A stretch of 64,000 bases of DNA from Enoplosus armatus (Eukaryota > Chordata > Actinopteri > Centrarchiformes > Enoplosidae): the NCBI RefSeq assembly GCF_043641665.1, contig NC_092198.1, positions 8,678,501 to 8,742,500 on the forward strand, in the 5' to 3' direction. Both the position numbers and the translations under genes were made by a program. The notes below the pieces were generated by a model, which was not told the DNA's origin, did no database searches, and worked only from the letters and a program-made list of their open reading frames with translations. The number at the start of each line of letters is the position of its first letter. Position 1 is the first letter of the stretch. Below are positions 35,321-47,532 of this stretch, piece after piece.

Positions 35321-38300
35321 AAACCAGATGAACTCTTGTATAAATACAAAAGAAAAAGCAATGAAAGAGAATGGACCAGCATCAACAAAGAACCACATTC
35401 TGTGAAATCTCCACATGTCCAAACATAAAGGGAAAAAGCAGCAAACAACTTGTTTCCACCCACAGTGACCAAACAGCAGTAAAACCTTTGCACCCTGTAG
35501 GTGAGTCAGGATGCAGACCAGGTTTCTCTTTATCGGGGTCAGTGAATATGCTGCTGAAACAAGCACATCAGCGCGGTCAACAGCCAGCGGTCATGCTGTC
35601 CCTATTAGAGTCACATGTGGCACGGTCACTCGGATGATGTCGGTTCACGATGAGTCAGAGTCTAACGGACGGTTGAATAGAAGGACAGACAGAGATGAGC
35701 GGGCCTGCCGCAAGCTTTGATGACTCAAATTCATTTTGAAAAAAAAAAGAGCTTGTACATTGTGTTTATTAAACCAGCTCATTTCTTAATCAACTGAGCA
35801 CTTAATTGATTTGCTTAATTCATTAACTGCAGTGATTCTTGAGATTGACAGAAACACTGGGTGGTGCCAGAGTTTCAGGTGTGAGTGGGATGCTAATTGA
35901 GGAACTCATCATGGAAGGATTTATCTCCCTCACAAGAAGAGAGAGGTGACTTTCAGTCCTCATACTTTGTGATCATCAATCAGACTGAGGAGGAGCAACT
36001 GTCGTGCGCTCATGCTAAGATGTATCGACAGAGGCTATTCTCTGTTTAAAGGACAGTAACGTAGTTTTCTTGAGCCAAGATGGTAGATGGTAATGTTTAT
36101 AGTAATTATAATACAGCGAGTGCAACAAGCGGGTATCAGCTTTGTGAATCGAATGTGGCTTTAAATGTCAAGAATCCATCTGTAATAATGCTATATTGCG
36201 TCATGCTATTAAAATGTTATCTCTATGATGGTCCCAATGGTAGTTCCAATCTGAAGCCAAATGACATTTCAGAGTCACAGCCGTAGAATATCAATAATTA
36301 CATCATCTAACAATAATCCAGCAAGACACACCCACTAAACACACATTCAACACAGGGACTAATGAGAGGATTAATCAGCTCGCTCCTGTTAGAAGTTTAT
36401 GGGATGTTTTATGTTTTACACTAATGCACTCGTAACTCTTTTCAGCTGTTCCTGCGTCTTGTGGTTCTTAATCCTGACATTATCCAAAGGGGAGGTCTGT
36501 GTCCTCCTTTCCGGACAGCGCTCATAAATAAGCATTAGCCTTGCAATCTCTTGGAGCCCCCGATGAGAAAAGAAGTTGCTTATTTAATGAGCGTGTCATG
36601 AAAGTAAATATTAGTGCTGTTTTGCAAAAGGGAGAAATCTTGAAGGCTGCTGAAATCTGTGTTCATCAAAAGTTGAAACAATGGTAGATGATAAATATTC
36701 TCTTTTATAAAGACGTGCCGCGGGCTGGGGCTAAGCCCGGGTTTGGAATCTGGAACCGGAGCCAATGCTGGAACAGCCAGCGAGCTCCAAAGTGTTCAGA
36801 CTAGAGACACTTTAGGCTCAATCGCTTCCCAACCACTTCCCCAGCACGAAACCCTGGCAGACCTGCAGCGTAATCTCCTCTAAACGCTTTTATTAAGACT
36901 TCTAATTGCAGCTCGGGCTTCCTCCCTTCAGGAGAACAGGCAGAGGAACAAAAACAGGGCTTATTCACCCCAAAACAGGCTGCAGGCGTATGGCAAGGCA
37001 GAGGCACAGGGCACTTTAGTACACAGCAGCTATACTGTGCCGCTCATTGAAGACACTTCTCTGATTCATGGCATAAATCTGACGGAAAAAATGCCACTCA
37101 TAACAGGAAAACAGCCCAGCCACAACCAGGTAAAGCAGTGGGAATTGTAACTGGCAGAAGCAAAATTCAATATATTATTTCCTATGACAGGAACAGCTCT
37201 ATGACAATGCAACACTTTCATAATATTTCATACCCACACATCTGACTGGAACAATAAAAGCTTAAGAAGCAATCACATCTAAGCCTTAAGGAAACCTTTC
37301 ATTTCATATGATCACAATAGAGTCAGTCATTTCCTCGGTTATTTCCTCAGTCAGACAGCAATATTTTTTATTTTTTATTTTTTTTTACACATTAAAGGAT
37401 CTGTGTTAATGCATTGGCATCGCCCAAGCACTCCAAAAGAAGAGACTGCGCTACTTAAAAGATAATGAGGAAACAATCTTGGCAGGTGCAATTGATCCCA
37501 CTGTTTTATAGCTCAGGGATTATCAAAGGATTATCTAACAATAATTATGCACCCAAGGTCGACACACTGCTTTCATGTTCATGCTGTGAGTGGCAGCGAG
37601 GTGTGTGTGCGATGGAAAAACAATACAGCGAGTGGAGGAAAGGGTGCATGAGTGTCTAAATGTGCCTGTCGATGTGTGTGTGCGAGTGAAAGGGCAAATA
37701 AAGCTTGCTGTGAACCCAATCACAAGTTGCAATATCACACAACCCAAAAGTCACTTAACAGTGCTGACACACACGCCAGTGAATTCAAAGCAAAAGCAGA
37801 TATCTCGTATCCAGTGGTGACACCAAACCCATGGGAGTCCCCTGCATGGAATATCTGGAGATCTGGGATGAGCGAGCGGCAAGCAGGAGACTCCTAATTG
37901 CGGCGTCTTCTGAGGCGTGGAGTCGATTAGGTCACACCCCTCGGTGGAGTCGAGGGCGGTGAACTAATGTGTGTGGTGATACCCAAGCATTACCACACAT
38001 TTCCTGGTCATTGATTGACTCCACACGGGAGATTACAGATAAAGACCACCATTCCCGTCCCTTTACATGTGTTGTCCCTTTGTCTCTCTAACCATTGCAT
38101 CTCACCATTATTGCAGAGCCTGCAGGAAGTGAGTGAGCACCAAACATATTGTTAACTGTACTAAATGTGCCATGCAGCAATCTTCTAAAAGTCAGGCTCT
38201 CTTTTGTTGCCTGTTCTGTTCCCGGTTTCTTATAAAAGCTGACAGGAAGAGGGTTGATTGATGTTAAACAACAGACAGAAAAATAGTTGTTTGGCAGCAG

Positions 38301-39448
38301 ATTTTGTCCTTTGATTATTCTTTTAAAATACGCTTTATTATCCAAGAACCTACATCTTGCCTTCTTCTGAAACAACTGATGTCCAATAAGGCAGCAGAGC
38401 ATCTAAAAGACACAATGAACGGCTGCTGTAACACTGCTGTTTCTATGGGACTACTAAACATGCCATGATTGAAACTACAATGATGCAGCTCAGTAGACAA
38501 GGTGGATAGGTATGTTGTGTTATTAACATGCTGTACACATGTACGCAAACGTTAGTCGGAACAGTGGTGGAAGCAGCCAATTAGATGGGAGGACGATGGA
38601 TGTTTAGTCTCTGATTAGTCAGACTGATGGGAGTCAGCTTTGGTTCACAGGAATCCAATTGAACAGTCAATGCAATACAGGTGTTGTAATACAAGTGTCT
38701 GCAGTAACTAAAAATTACTGTAGAAGACGGTGGTTCCAGGCTGGGACAGATGACTGGAATTTAGTGAGGAACAGTCTAAAGAAGACATCCAAGCATTCTT
38801 AACCTGTGGAGATGGTCCATGACGAGGGCTTCAAGGGTCGGTTCACCCAAAGCACACACGCATAAAAAGCTGCATAACAACTAAACTGCTGAAATTTGGG
38901 GAAATAGCAGCTCTGCTAGAAACTGCTTTAAGAGCAATCACATAAGCCATCAGACAGGTTTCCAACTTTAATTATACTTCATACACCTCTCACCTAGAGA
39001 CGAATACCAAGCTGATCATTAAAGTTATTTTTACACCTGCTGTGGGTAATAATTTTCTTGTCAACTTTGACCTACTGTACTTAACATAGCTGTAAAATCG
39101 TGGAGTTATAATATAATATAATATAATAATATAACTAACATTTACAGTGTATTATCCTTAGTTTTTACTTCCAAAAGAAATGGTTAATATAGCCTGACTG
39201 GACACGATTAGAGTAAACTGATCAACAACTACAAAAATAAAACTTCCATTGTCCCAAGCCCCACAGTCTAAGAAACACTGCCAGAGTTTTCTCTTTCTTC
39301 TTCTCTTTGTCAATAAGCATTTTTAATCTCTTCTTATGATCTCATGTGTGTATGACTAAAGTAGCTACACGATGTCTATGTATGTGTTTGTGTTGAGGGG
39401 GGGGGGGTGTGTAGATGCACCACTGACACAAAGGGGTGTGAGGCTCAC

Positions 39449-39686
39449 CAGTTGTGGAAGAGATGTTGACGTCAATGCTGATCTCAGGGATGCCTCCTCC
39501 CTTCAGCGCCGCCACGCAGGTGTACGTTCCGAAGTCGGTGAACTTGAGGTCTATGATATCCAGGTTGGTGGTCCCGGGTGAGATGTCGGGGTCCGTCTGG
39601 GTGATGACCATACGCTCGGAGCTCCGCAGGGCACGGCCGTTCTTCAGCCAGCTGAAAGTCAGCTCCTCTGGTGGGGTTGCCTCCAC
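39449..39686 (-). CDS. mdga2: mdga2 exon: second part of Ig domain 4
   Basis: 238 nt, residues 232-310 plus the first base of 311. It starts phase 0 with GTG GAG GCA (VEA) after aatgtcctag, completing SCQ|VEATPPEELTFSW. It carries W244, the SSERMVITQTDPD segment, the F-strand DFGTYTC with C288, which pairs with C230, and ends in DVNISSTT with sequon N305. The donor is G|GTGAGC, phase 1. An 11-base G run on the plus strand (39397-39407) lies about 40 nt inside the following intron and reads as a C tract in the transcript. Confidence 0.96.
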
Positions 39687-39785
39687 CTAGGACATTTGGC
39701 ACGTTGTTATTTGTGAGTAACTTACTATAACGTGCTATTATCTGCGTATATGTGTGTTTACTCTGCCAGTGCTCCTTAACCATAC
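39687..39785 (-). other. Short intron inside Ig4 (99 bp)
   Basis: A 99-bp, phase-0 GT-AG intron (GTATGG ... GTCCTAG). The length is divisible by three, but retaining it would put a TAA at the sixteenth codon, so retention would truncate the protein. Confidence 0.93.
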
Positions 39786-39877
39786 CTGACAGGATATCTT
39801 GACTTCACGTCCAATCTGGATGTTGTCGTCATTGTGGTAAGGGTCAGGAGTGATCCAGAATCGCCCCTTTTTCAAAG
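39786..39877 (-). CDS. mdga2: mdga2 exon: first part of Ig domain 4
   Basis: A short 92-nt exon, residues 201-231. It opens phase 1 with CT after atctcttcacag, giving Ala-Leu-Lys-Lys, then GRFWITPDPYHNDDNIQIG and REVKISCQ. C230 is the first Ig4 cysteine. The donor is CAG|GTATGG, phase 0. It is separated from its partner exon by an intron of only 99 bp and lies 12.8 kb from the upstream Ig3 exon. The motif KKGRFWITPDP is a strong MDGA2 match from memory. It is easily missed because the open frame around it is under 100 codons. Confidence 0.93.
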
Positions 39878-40564
39878 CTGTGAAGAGATAATCCATTTGA
39901 TTAGAACTAAAATGACATTTGTAAACTGCACTCGTTCCTTCTGTAAATCTCCGACATGCTGCTGGAACAAATCCTGAGATATTTACTGTAGGTTATGGCT
40001 CTGCTTGTCATATTGATGTGATTTCTGAGATATAATCCCAAAACGGGATTTTATGGATTTTTTAAATAGATTCTTTCAGCGTTTTTACTTTTCTCAATGT
40101 CCACCCTTGGGCTGTCAAATCGCTGTTCTGCATCTCCAGCAAATGTATTGTAAATCTGACTTTGTTACTCGTACCTGCTCAGCCATTGCACACTTCACAC
40201 GTCTTTCAAATGCATAGAACGACAGGATTGTGTCACAGCTAGCTGACATAACTGATCTGAGCATAGCATTGTGAGCAAAACACGTTTCTTGCTCATCTAG
40301 ATGTGTCACCTCAGTAACGGGGTCGTGAAATCATAAAAGTGGTATTAAACCAGAAGTGTAAGAGTAGACATGGATGTGACAACTGTAACTGTTCTTCTGA
40401 AACAACAACTGAAAGTTTAGCTTTTGATGCCGCAGAAGGTTCAAACAGAGAACTTAACAGATAAAGCAGAATCATATGTTTGTTTTGAAGCTTTGAACCA
40501 ACATTAATATTGATAGCTATGGAATGAAGAATCCTACAGCATTAAAGCAGGTTCACACATGCAA

Positions 40565-40584
40565 ACACACACACACACACACAC
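40565..40584. repeat. (AC)10 microsatellite
   Basis: Uninterrupted AC dinucleotides in the Ig3-Ig4 intron. Confidence 0.93.
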
Positions 40585-41571
40585 TGTGAAATTGGAGAGA
40601 TACCTAACAAAATATCCACCATTTCTAATCCAATTTGGTTTGCAAACTCCATTTTCAAAGCATAGCTTCTCTGAATGGAAAAAAGAAGATGATTTCATTA
40701 TAATGCATGCTGTATTGGTTCCAAACCCCTGCGCCTACTGTTCAATTCATCTCCTCTGCAAAAAAAAAAAAAGCTGACGGCACCATGGAAATCTTTTCAT
40801 CTAGCAATTCCCAAGTGACATTATCATATTCAGTTTGGTAAAGGGAAAACGAAAACAAAACCTGCATGTCAGATTTAAACACAGGAAATTGAATGTGCAA
40901 AACACTGTGATGCCTGCCGAGCTGCACATTGAGAGGAGAGACGAGTGACACACGCCTCCTTGACATGATCTTCCTCCTCGCGTTTGAAATCCGCGTCGGC
41001 AGGCAGAGAATCCTATTTCTGACGCGTGTCAGATACAAATATTACAATCATGTCAACAGTCTCACAAACACCACTGTGCATTTGCCTTCATTCTTGTATG
41101 CCATATATACTTATTCTGCATAGCACTGCCTATCAGTCATGTTGTGTATAATTCCATAATATTGGCATGGAAACTGTGGCAATTAGCATGGTATGGTTTG
41201 CAGCATATATCTGTGACCTTTATGGATATGAAGATAATACAAGGCATTACCTGCAACCCACGTTTATTTCCCATTTGGGCCTCGCTCTGCATCTCAGTGT
41301 ACATCTACTAAACACGCGCCACAATTCAATTTCCCTAAAGCCAACATACACAGTATAAGGTTAATGAGACAATAATTAGTCATTCATGGAGGAAGCCCTT
41401 AAGTGAGCATATCTGTGAGGAAATGTGAGGAAACAGATGCCCTTCAATCATACATGACAGACAGTGAAAAGACTCGGAGACAGAGTTGTAGTTATATCTT
41501 GACAGTTTGAAAAGGCTTTTGTGTCTCAGCGACGTCCTCAGCAGAGTAGCTGCTTCTTAAGAAAGTATTAT

Positions 41572-41573
<2 letters not shown>

Positions 41574-41619
<46 letters not shown>
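41574..41619. repeat. (CA)23 microsatellite
   Basis: Uninterrupted CA dinucleotides in the Ig3-Ig4 intron. Confidence 0.96.
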
Positions 41620-41622
<3 letters not shown>

Positions 41623-43437
41623 TTCCATGCATCTGTGTGAGTCATCACAGGTGACAGGGGATAAACATTGGGATTAACAGCTTTTCTCTTTTTACATTCC
41701 TCCAGCTCAAGTATATATTCTTCTCTCAATTCAAGAAAGTGTAATGCAACAAGGCAGTTAACAATCCCTGACATGGCCAGGTAATCTTGTTCATGAAGTT
41801 GTCTGTCAAGAGTATAGTAATTTGTTTCTGCAGTACATGTTTTGTAAACTGGCCACACAAATAACTGTCAGTGCTCTAGACAAAAAAATGTTGGCATTGT
41901 AAGGCTGAATAAATACTTTTCCCACAGCACATACGTCTGTAAATGGTGTATGTGATTGCCTCATTACAGAAGCCCTTATAATAGAGCGCTTGCTTGCAAT
42001 GGTCCAAGGCAACTACTTTGTATATGGATGATTGGTTGGCCTACTTTGAGAAGAAACTGGTCAGCAGCTTCAAACAACCGCAAGAATACACCTAAATTTA
42101 ATTTACAATCAACTCATACATTCGGCGTGACATTTCTATAAGCTTGATAGAATCATTTTTCTGAAACTGAACTCATGTGCCTTTTTCTTTATCTTTCTTT
42201 TCTTTATTCTCACTATATTTGGTATCCACTTCATATCCCTTAAATTTAACTGACAAGTGAAAGCACTTAGAGAGGAAAAAAAGGGCACAGTCACTGGCTT
42301 TTGTGTTACATTCACAATATGTTAGGTGGTTCAAGGTTGTTCTCAGGCAGCATCAAGGGTATTAAGGTACAAGGTGCAAATGAACTTTAGAAAAGTCAAG
42401 TTGTGAGCCTTTCATTGCTCACATTTATGAATAACCGTGCTGTATTTATTCATTTATTTATTTCATATAACTATTCAAAATGACATGAATTAACACAAGG
42501 ACCTTCATTTTGAAAACATAGCTAAATAGATGTCCAGCTTGCAGGGCTGCAAGCTCCAAGTAATATAAAGGATCTTGCTGCTGGTGCTTGTGGTACTGGT
42601 TGGCTTTCCATATGCAATGCTGGTGTTGATTTATCTGGATTCCAAATTAAAATAGAACTGAAACATAAAACTGAACATAGTAGGACCAAATCATTAAAAA
42701 GAAAGAAAAGTATTCTCCATCTACTTACATATTAATGATGAACAAGTTCTGGACTGATTAGGTGTTAACTACAAGTTAAACTGGGATAAGAAATGTCTTT
42801 TTTCTTTTCCACTCCCTAATTTTCCCACACTTTTGCTCGTGGTGACTCAGCCCTCCCTCATTTCCACACAGAGCTGCAGTGCACGTCAGAATAGCCCGTT
42901 GCTGCATATGTGCACTCATGCATATTTCAGAATTGGTTCCTTTCCTGCCTTCCTCCACATTCAAACCTCCTTTCCTGCAATTTTTGTCTGACCATAAATA
43001 TTGAATAGCAAGTAGGCATTCCTGTAAATCGACTACATTTGTGTACAAGGGAGATAAGTGGGCATTACTTCCCCTGGTTGTAGTAAATTCTGCTGGACAG
43101 CTGCAGTGACTAAAATGGTGCCTGTTCCCTTATGCATGGGAGAGAATCTGAAACTGGAGGTTATTTTAAAAAGGGACTCTGGTGAGCGTGTGGGGTGAGA
43201 AGTGCAGAGTTGGGAGACTTTATCGGGTGATGGTGCACTGTCACTCTTCCTCCCCCATTTCTGATAATTGATGGAAAAAGTCACATGAATCTTTAACGAG
43301 GACTCACAACTTTCCCATTCGCTCTGTGTCTACAACTATCGTTACACAATTTCCACAACATCATTAATATCTGACAAGAGTACGTGTGTATACAGCTGGA
43401 GCTAGTGACTCTATATGTGCATGTGGGGTAGAGTTTG

Positions 43438-43501
43438 CTCAGTTGTTATGGAGATGGATCTGTTGACATGAGAGCTCAGATCCATCTCCATGACAACTGA
43501 G
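43438..43501. repeat. Long hairpin, 25-bp arms
   Basis: Left arm 43438-43462 (beginning ctcagttgtt, ending ggatctg) and right arm 43477-43501 (beginning cagatcc, ending acaactgag) are reverse complements at 24 of 25 positions. The one exception, T43447 with G43492, is a U-G wobble in plus-strand RNA. The loop is 14 nt. Not an identified RNA gene. Confidence 0.9.
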
Positions 43502-46500
43502 TAGGGGTGTGTATCTCTCCCTCACAGATGCGTATTGTCGCATAAACAATACTGTATGCTGAGAGTCAAAGTTTATTCTGATATTGATGGATACTTGAAG
43601 GGACACTAAAATAAATCAATTACTTCCTCGATTTTTCTGAATACCCTAGAAAATGATGTCTGCCACACCAACAATCCTAACTGGAATTCGGGGCCAAATG
43701 GAAGTGGCAATAGCTGCTAATTAGGGCTGTACCCAAATCAGCATTTTTCATTACATGTTCAAGCTCAGGTTTTATCGACAAGACTCGCCTCCTAGTGTCT
43801 TGATCATCATCTGTGATCTGAAAACATCAGATTTTTATACAGTCACAGTTCAGTAATGAAATGCTGGCGCACCACAAGGCGTGTCTCCTGAAAGTGCTGC
43901 CAGTCGAACTGGTGATCACGCTGGCAGTAGTGGAAGTGGAGCTAGCGTCTGGTTCAAACAGTTAGCAGTTTATCCAACTTCGCTTTCATTCAGGAGCTGA
44001 GAGCATCAGAGCAGCGAAGGGAAACACCCTGCCGTGCTGTTATGCTGCGTTGCTGTGTGTACAGTGACGGCGCAAAAAGAAGAGCAGCAATTGGATTGAA
44101 AAAATTGGGTTTAACTCATTGATGTTTCAGGGGGGCAAGCGCGTGAAAGCACACGAGTGCACAGGGAGGATTTCATACAGCATTTGGGTTAGATCTGTGG
44201 TACTATAGAGATGTAGCCTAATCACTAAGTCTTGTATTGGTTAGTCTTTACACCCATGCAACTGAGCAAACTTCATCCACTGATGTATGATTGAAAACTC
44301 TGAAAGAAGGTCAAGAATAAGCTTTCATTATAACTTTTCAGAAGCACAATGTTACATTTTTGTTGAGATGATGTCAGCTGTTCTTTAGGCAAAACAACAT
44401 TTGCATAAAGTTGAATTAAGGCATCTCAAAAATTTTACATTATAAGCTTCATGAAGGTAATTTTACTCTTTGTGCTGTGTGTTAAATATTAAGGGCTCGC
44501 AGCAGGATTCATTTACGACATACCACGACTTGTTAGCAAAGCTGGTCTAGTGGTAGCTCCTTCGTTAGGTGCCAACTAAAGCAAGAAATCATTGGAACAT
44601 TAAGGAAAATTTAAACAGACATGTCAGGCACCAGTGTTGAAAATCCAGCATCATTTAAAACAAAATTGCCAGTATCACAAGCGCTGGAGCACAAAACACA
44701 AGTCAACATATGCCCAACAAATTCTGCATGAATTATTGATGATTTTGGAAGCTGGTTTCCTTTTATCACCATCAGAGCTTCCTGCCATTTAACCTTGACT
44801 GTGGCAGCATGCCAAGGAGTAAAACATCCACTGTAGGGACACTTACAGGAGCTATTTTCTTCATGGTAGTAAGAAACGGGGGTTCTGCTTGTACCTTTGT
44901 ATTACAATGACTCCTGTATCCTATTTTACCTGACAGATTGCATGCAGTTCAATGGTGATCCAGTGAATTTTCAAGGCATTCTTTTGGATCATTGTCGTAC
45001 ATTTTATAGTGTCCCCGTGTTCCTTTTCTTTTAAACCGCAAGTACTCTTGCCTGCAGCCAGCCTGTATGATTCTCCATAGCTTTAATAGCCTTTGGGAAT
45101 AATGGGTGGCCTGTACATAAAAAGCGCAGATAATCACACAAAGAGAAAAGCCCCAGTTGAGGCCTTCTTCTACAGAGAGCTCATGTCACACGGCAGGATT
45201 ACAATACCACCTCAGGGGAGCTTCTAAGCAGGGCAAAAGTACACACAGCACTGACATACTGACTGTGATATGCACGTATGTAGGCGCATAATGACAAAGA
45301 CACAATGGCATCACTGACACAAACAAATGTAGCAACAGTGCAAGATGCATGAATGTGTTTTTTCCCCACGACCTGCACCAGTGAATTTTCCCTGCCTTTT
45401 GTCTCGTAGAGAAGAAAGACGTGTCTCACTCCATCCTTACTCTGAATCATTATCCTCCTGTCTACCCATCAGTCCATCTCATTTTTCAGTCAGTCCTGTC
45501 TGTCGCTCTCTCAGCAGGCATCATGCTGTGCTCTCCATTCATTCTTGCAGAGAATATCAGCATGTGAAGTTGAACTCATCTCTCAGAGCCAGATGGATGT
45601 CTCTCTAACTTCCGCTCTCCTCTGCCTCATCTCCTCCGCTCAAGGTTAAACACGAAAAAAGGACAACCGGCATTAGCACGGTTCAAAACACAAGGCATTC
45701 ACACACGCTCGCATGCGCACATTGGCACCGCTGTCCAAACACCTTTCATTTTCCTATTATCACTCCATGCATCTTCACATTAGCACCAACACATTCCCCA
45801 TGCATCAGCACCTTTACAATATCACAGCCACTCACACACGTCCATTCAAAACAAAACACGAGTCCTAAATGCTGCTCTCAACCTTCAGGCTGACCTCAGG
45901 CTTTAATTTATGTTGAAAAGGATTCATATGCACACACAGGTGCTGAATGCACAAACAAAACAGGCACGTGCTCATGTACAGGCACATTCAGACACATACA
46001 AATACACATACAGACAGTCCTTAGGGCCGCAGCCCAAGAGACCGGCCTGCCTTTGCCAGTTCTGGCCATCCAGCCATTAAATCTGGCATTCATGAATGGA
46101 AATATATTCAGCTTTCGACCTGAATTTATTCCAAAGCAAATTTGATAAGGGTCATTCACATGTTGATTCACATGCTGACAGCCAGGTTTTTACAAGGCAC
46201 GTCATGATTGTTTTCTCCCCACCAAACATACCAAATATAAACAGCGGGGAGCTCACACTGAAAAAGATTGCATTTCTGCTTCTCAATAAATAGCAGCAAG
46301 CTTCCAATCAGAGTTACAAAGTGTGGATTGTAGCTAGTGTGTTTGACTTTGTGTTTATGCTTGAATGTGTGTACGTGCGTGGGTGTGCGGAATTAGCTGT
46401 GTCTATGCTAGCAGGTCGGAATGATGGATGTCTTGGGTGTAAAAGCTTCATGCCTGAATTTGTCAGGAACTCCTGGAGGAATTGTCGAGAAAATCCGACG

Positions 46501-47470
46501 ACAACACGGTGGCGTTTGATTTTGAATCTTTGATAGCTACAGCAATGCTCATTTCTTGACATCACACAGAGGGAAAACACATTGCTTAGCGGAAAAGACG
46601 GGGAACACATGCACAGAGTCAGCTCATCTGTGCGCGGGGAGACATGAACACAAAATGCCAGGCCGGCTGCCCATTTCAACAACACCATCTACCGACAGTT
46701 CTGTCTCGATTCACCAGCTCTCCGTTTGAGATCTGCCTACTCATATTTGAGCAACAGAAGAAAGGAAGAAGCAACCAGAGCGGTGAATCTTTGCATTGTC
46801 GCAGCAGATATATCAAAAACTGGCGTGCTTGTGTAAGACAGAATGGACTGAAGTGGCAGAGGAAAGCAGGGTATTGACCTGTATTTGAAGACGTGTTGCG
46901 GACCCTTAATCCATAAAAAGGATCTTGTCAGCAGGGTGACGTGATGCCAGTAGCCTGCTGGGCTGACTGTGGAGGTGGCCAAGCCCTGGAAGGCAGTCTG
47001 GCTGGTGGGACAGTATGGCCAGAGAAACTACCATCTGCTGGGGAGAGATGTGTGTTTTCACACACGCAGCCCCCTTTGGCAACAGCAGTTTGAGAGGGTT
47101 TCTCAAGGACTGGAGAGGAGGGTGAACGATAGGCAACGACGAGGCCACAGGGTGACCCTGAAAAACACGCAAAATGAACTGAGTGTGGCAGAACTGAGTC
47201 ACTTGGTATTTCATGTACACGTGCTGTATATGCACATGAATATCAACACATGCACAGACAGATGACCAGCATTTCTTCCCTTACTTAAGTGCTTATAATT
47301 CCAAACATTTCAGCCTTGACGCTTCATGGCCACACATTAGCAATTGGAAGAGATATTCTGAAAATGAAATCAACAGGCACAAAAATATATGTGAAAATGT
47401 ACTAGTAGGGGGTGCAAATGCACAAAGACAGACAGAGGCATTCTGTCGTTCTGTTGCCTCTTTTTCTTGT

Positions 47471-47471
<1 letters not shown>

Positions 47472-47512
<41 letters not shown>

Positions 47513-47532
47513 ACAAACAAACAAACAAACAA
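47472..47532. repeat. (CA)n plus (AAAC)n compound microsatellite
   Basis: About 19 CA units followed, after cc, by an aaac tetranucleotide run up to about 47532. Confidence 0.93.

Larger units (their letters stand above)
28709..39448 (-). other. Intron between Ig4 and Ig5 exons (10740 bp)
   Basis: This is the most repeat-rich intron. It holds nested repeats at 29085-30045, a degenerate ATC/CAT simple repeat (30110-30330), the inverted partner of the 3392-3498 repeat (31566-31680), a perfect palindrome (33374-33391), a tRNA-derived SINE on the minus strand (34289-34464) and a second copy of the Ig6-adjacent repeat (35045-35320). A TAATT-rich, repeat-free stretch lies at 35740-35960. No extra exon is recognised. 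Confidence 0.8.
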
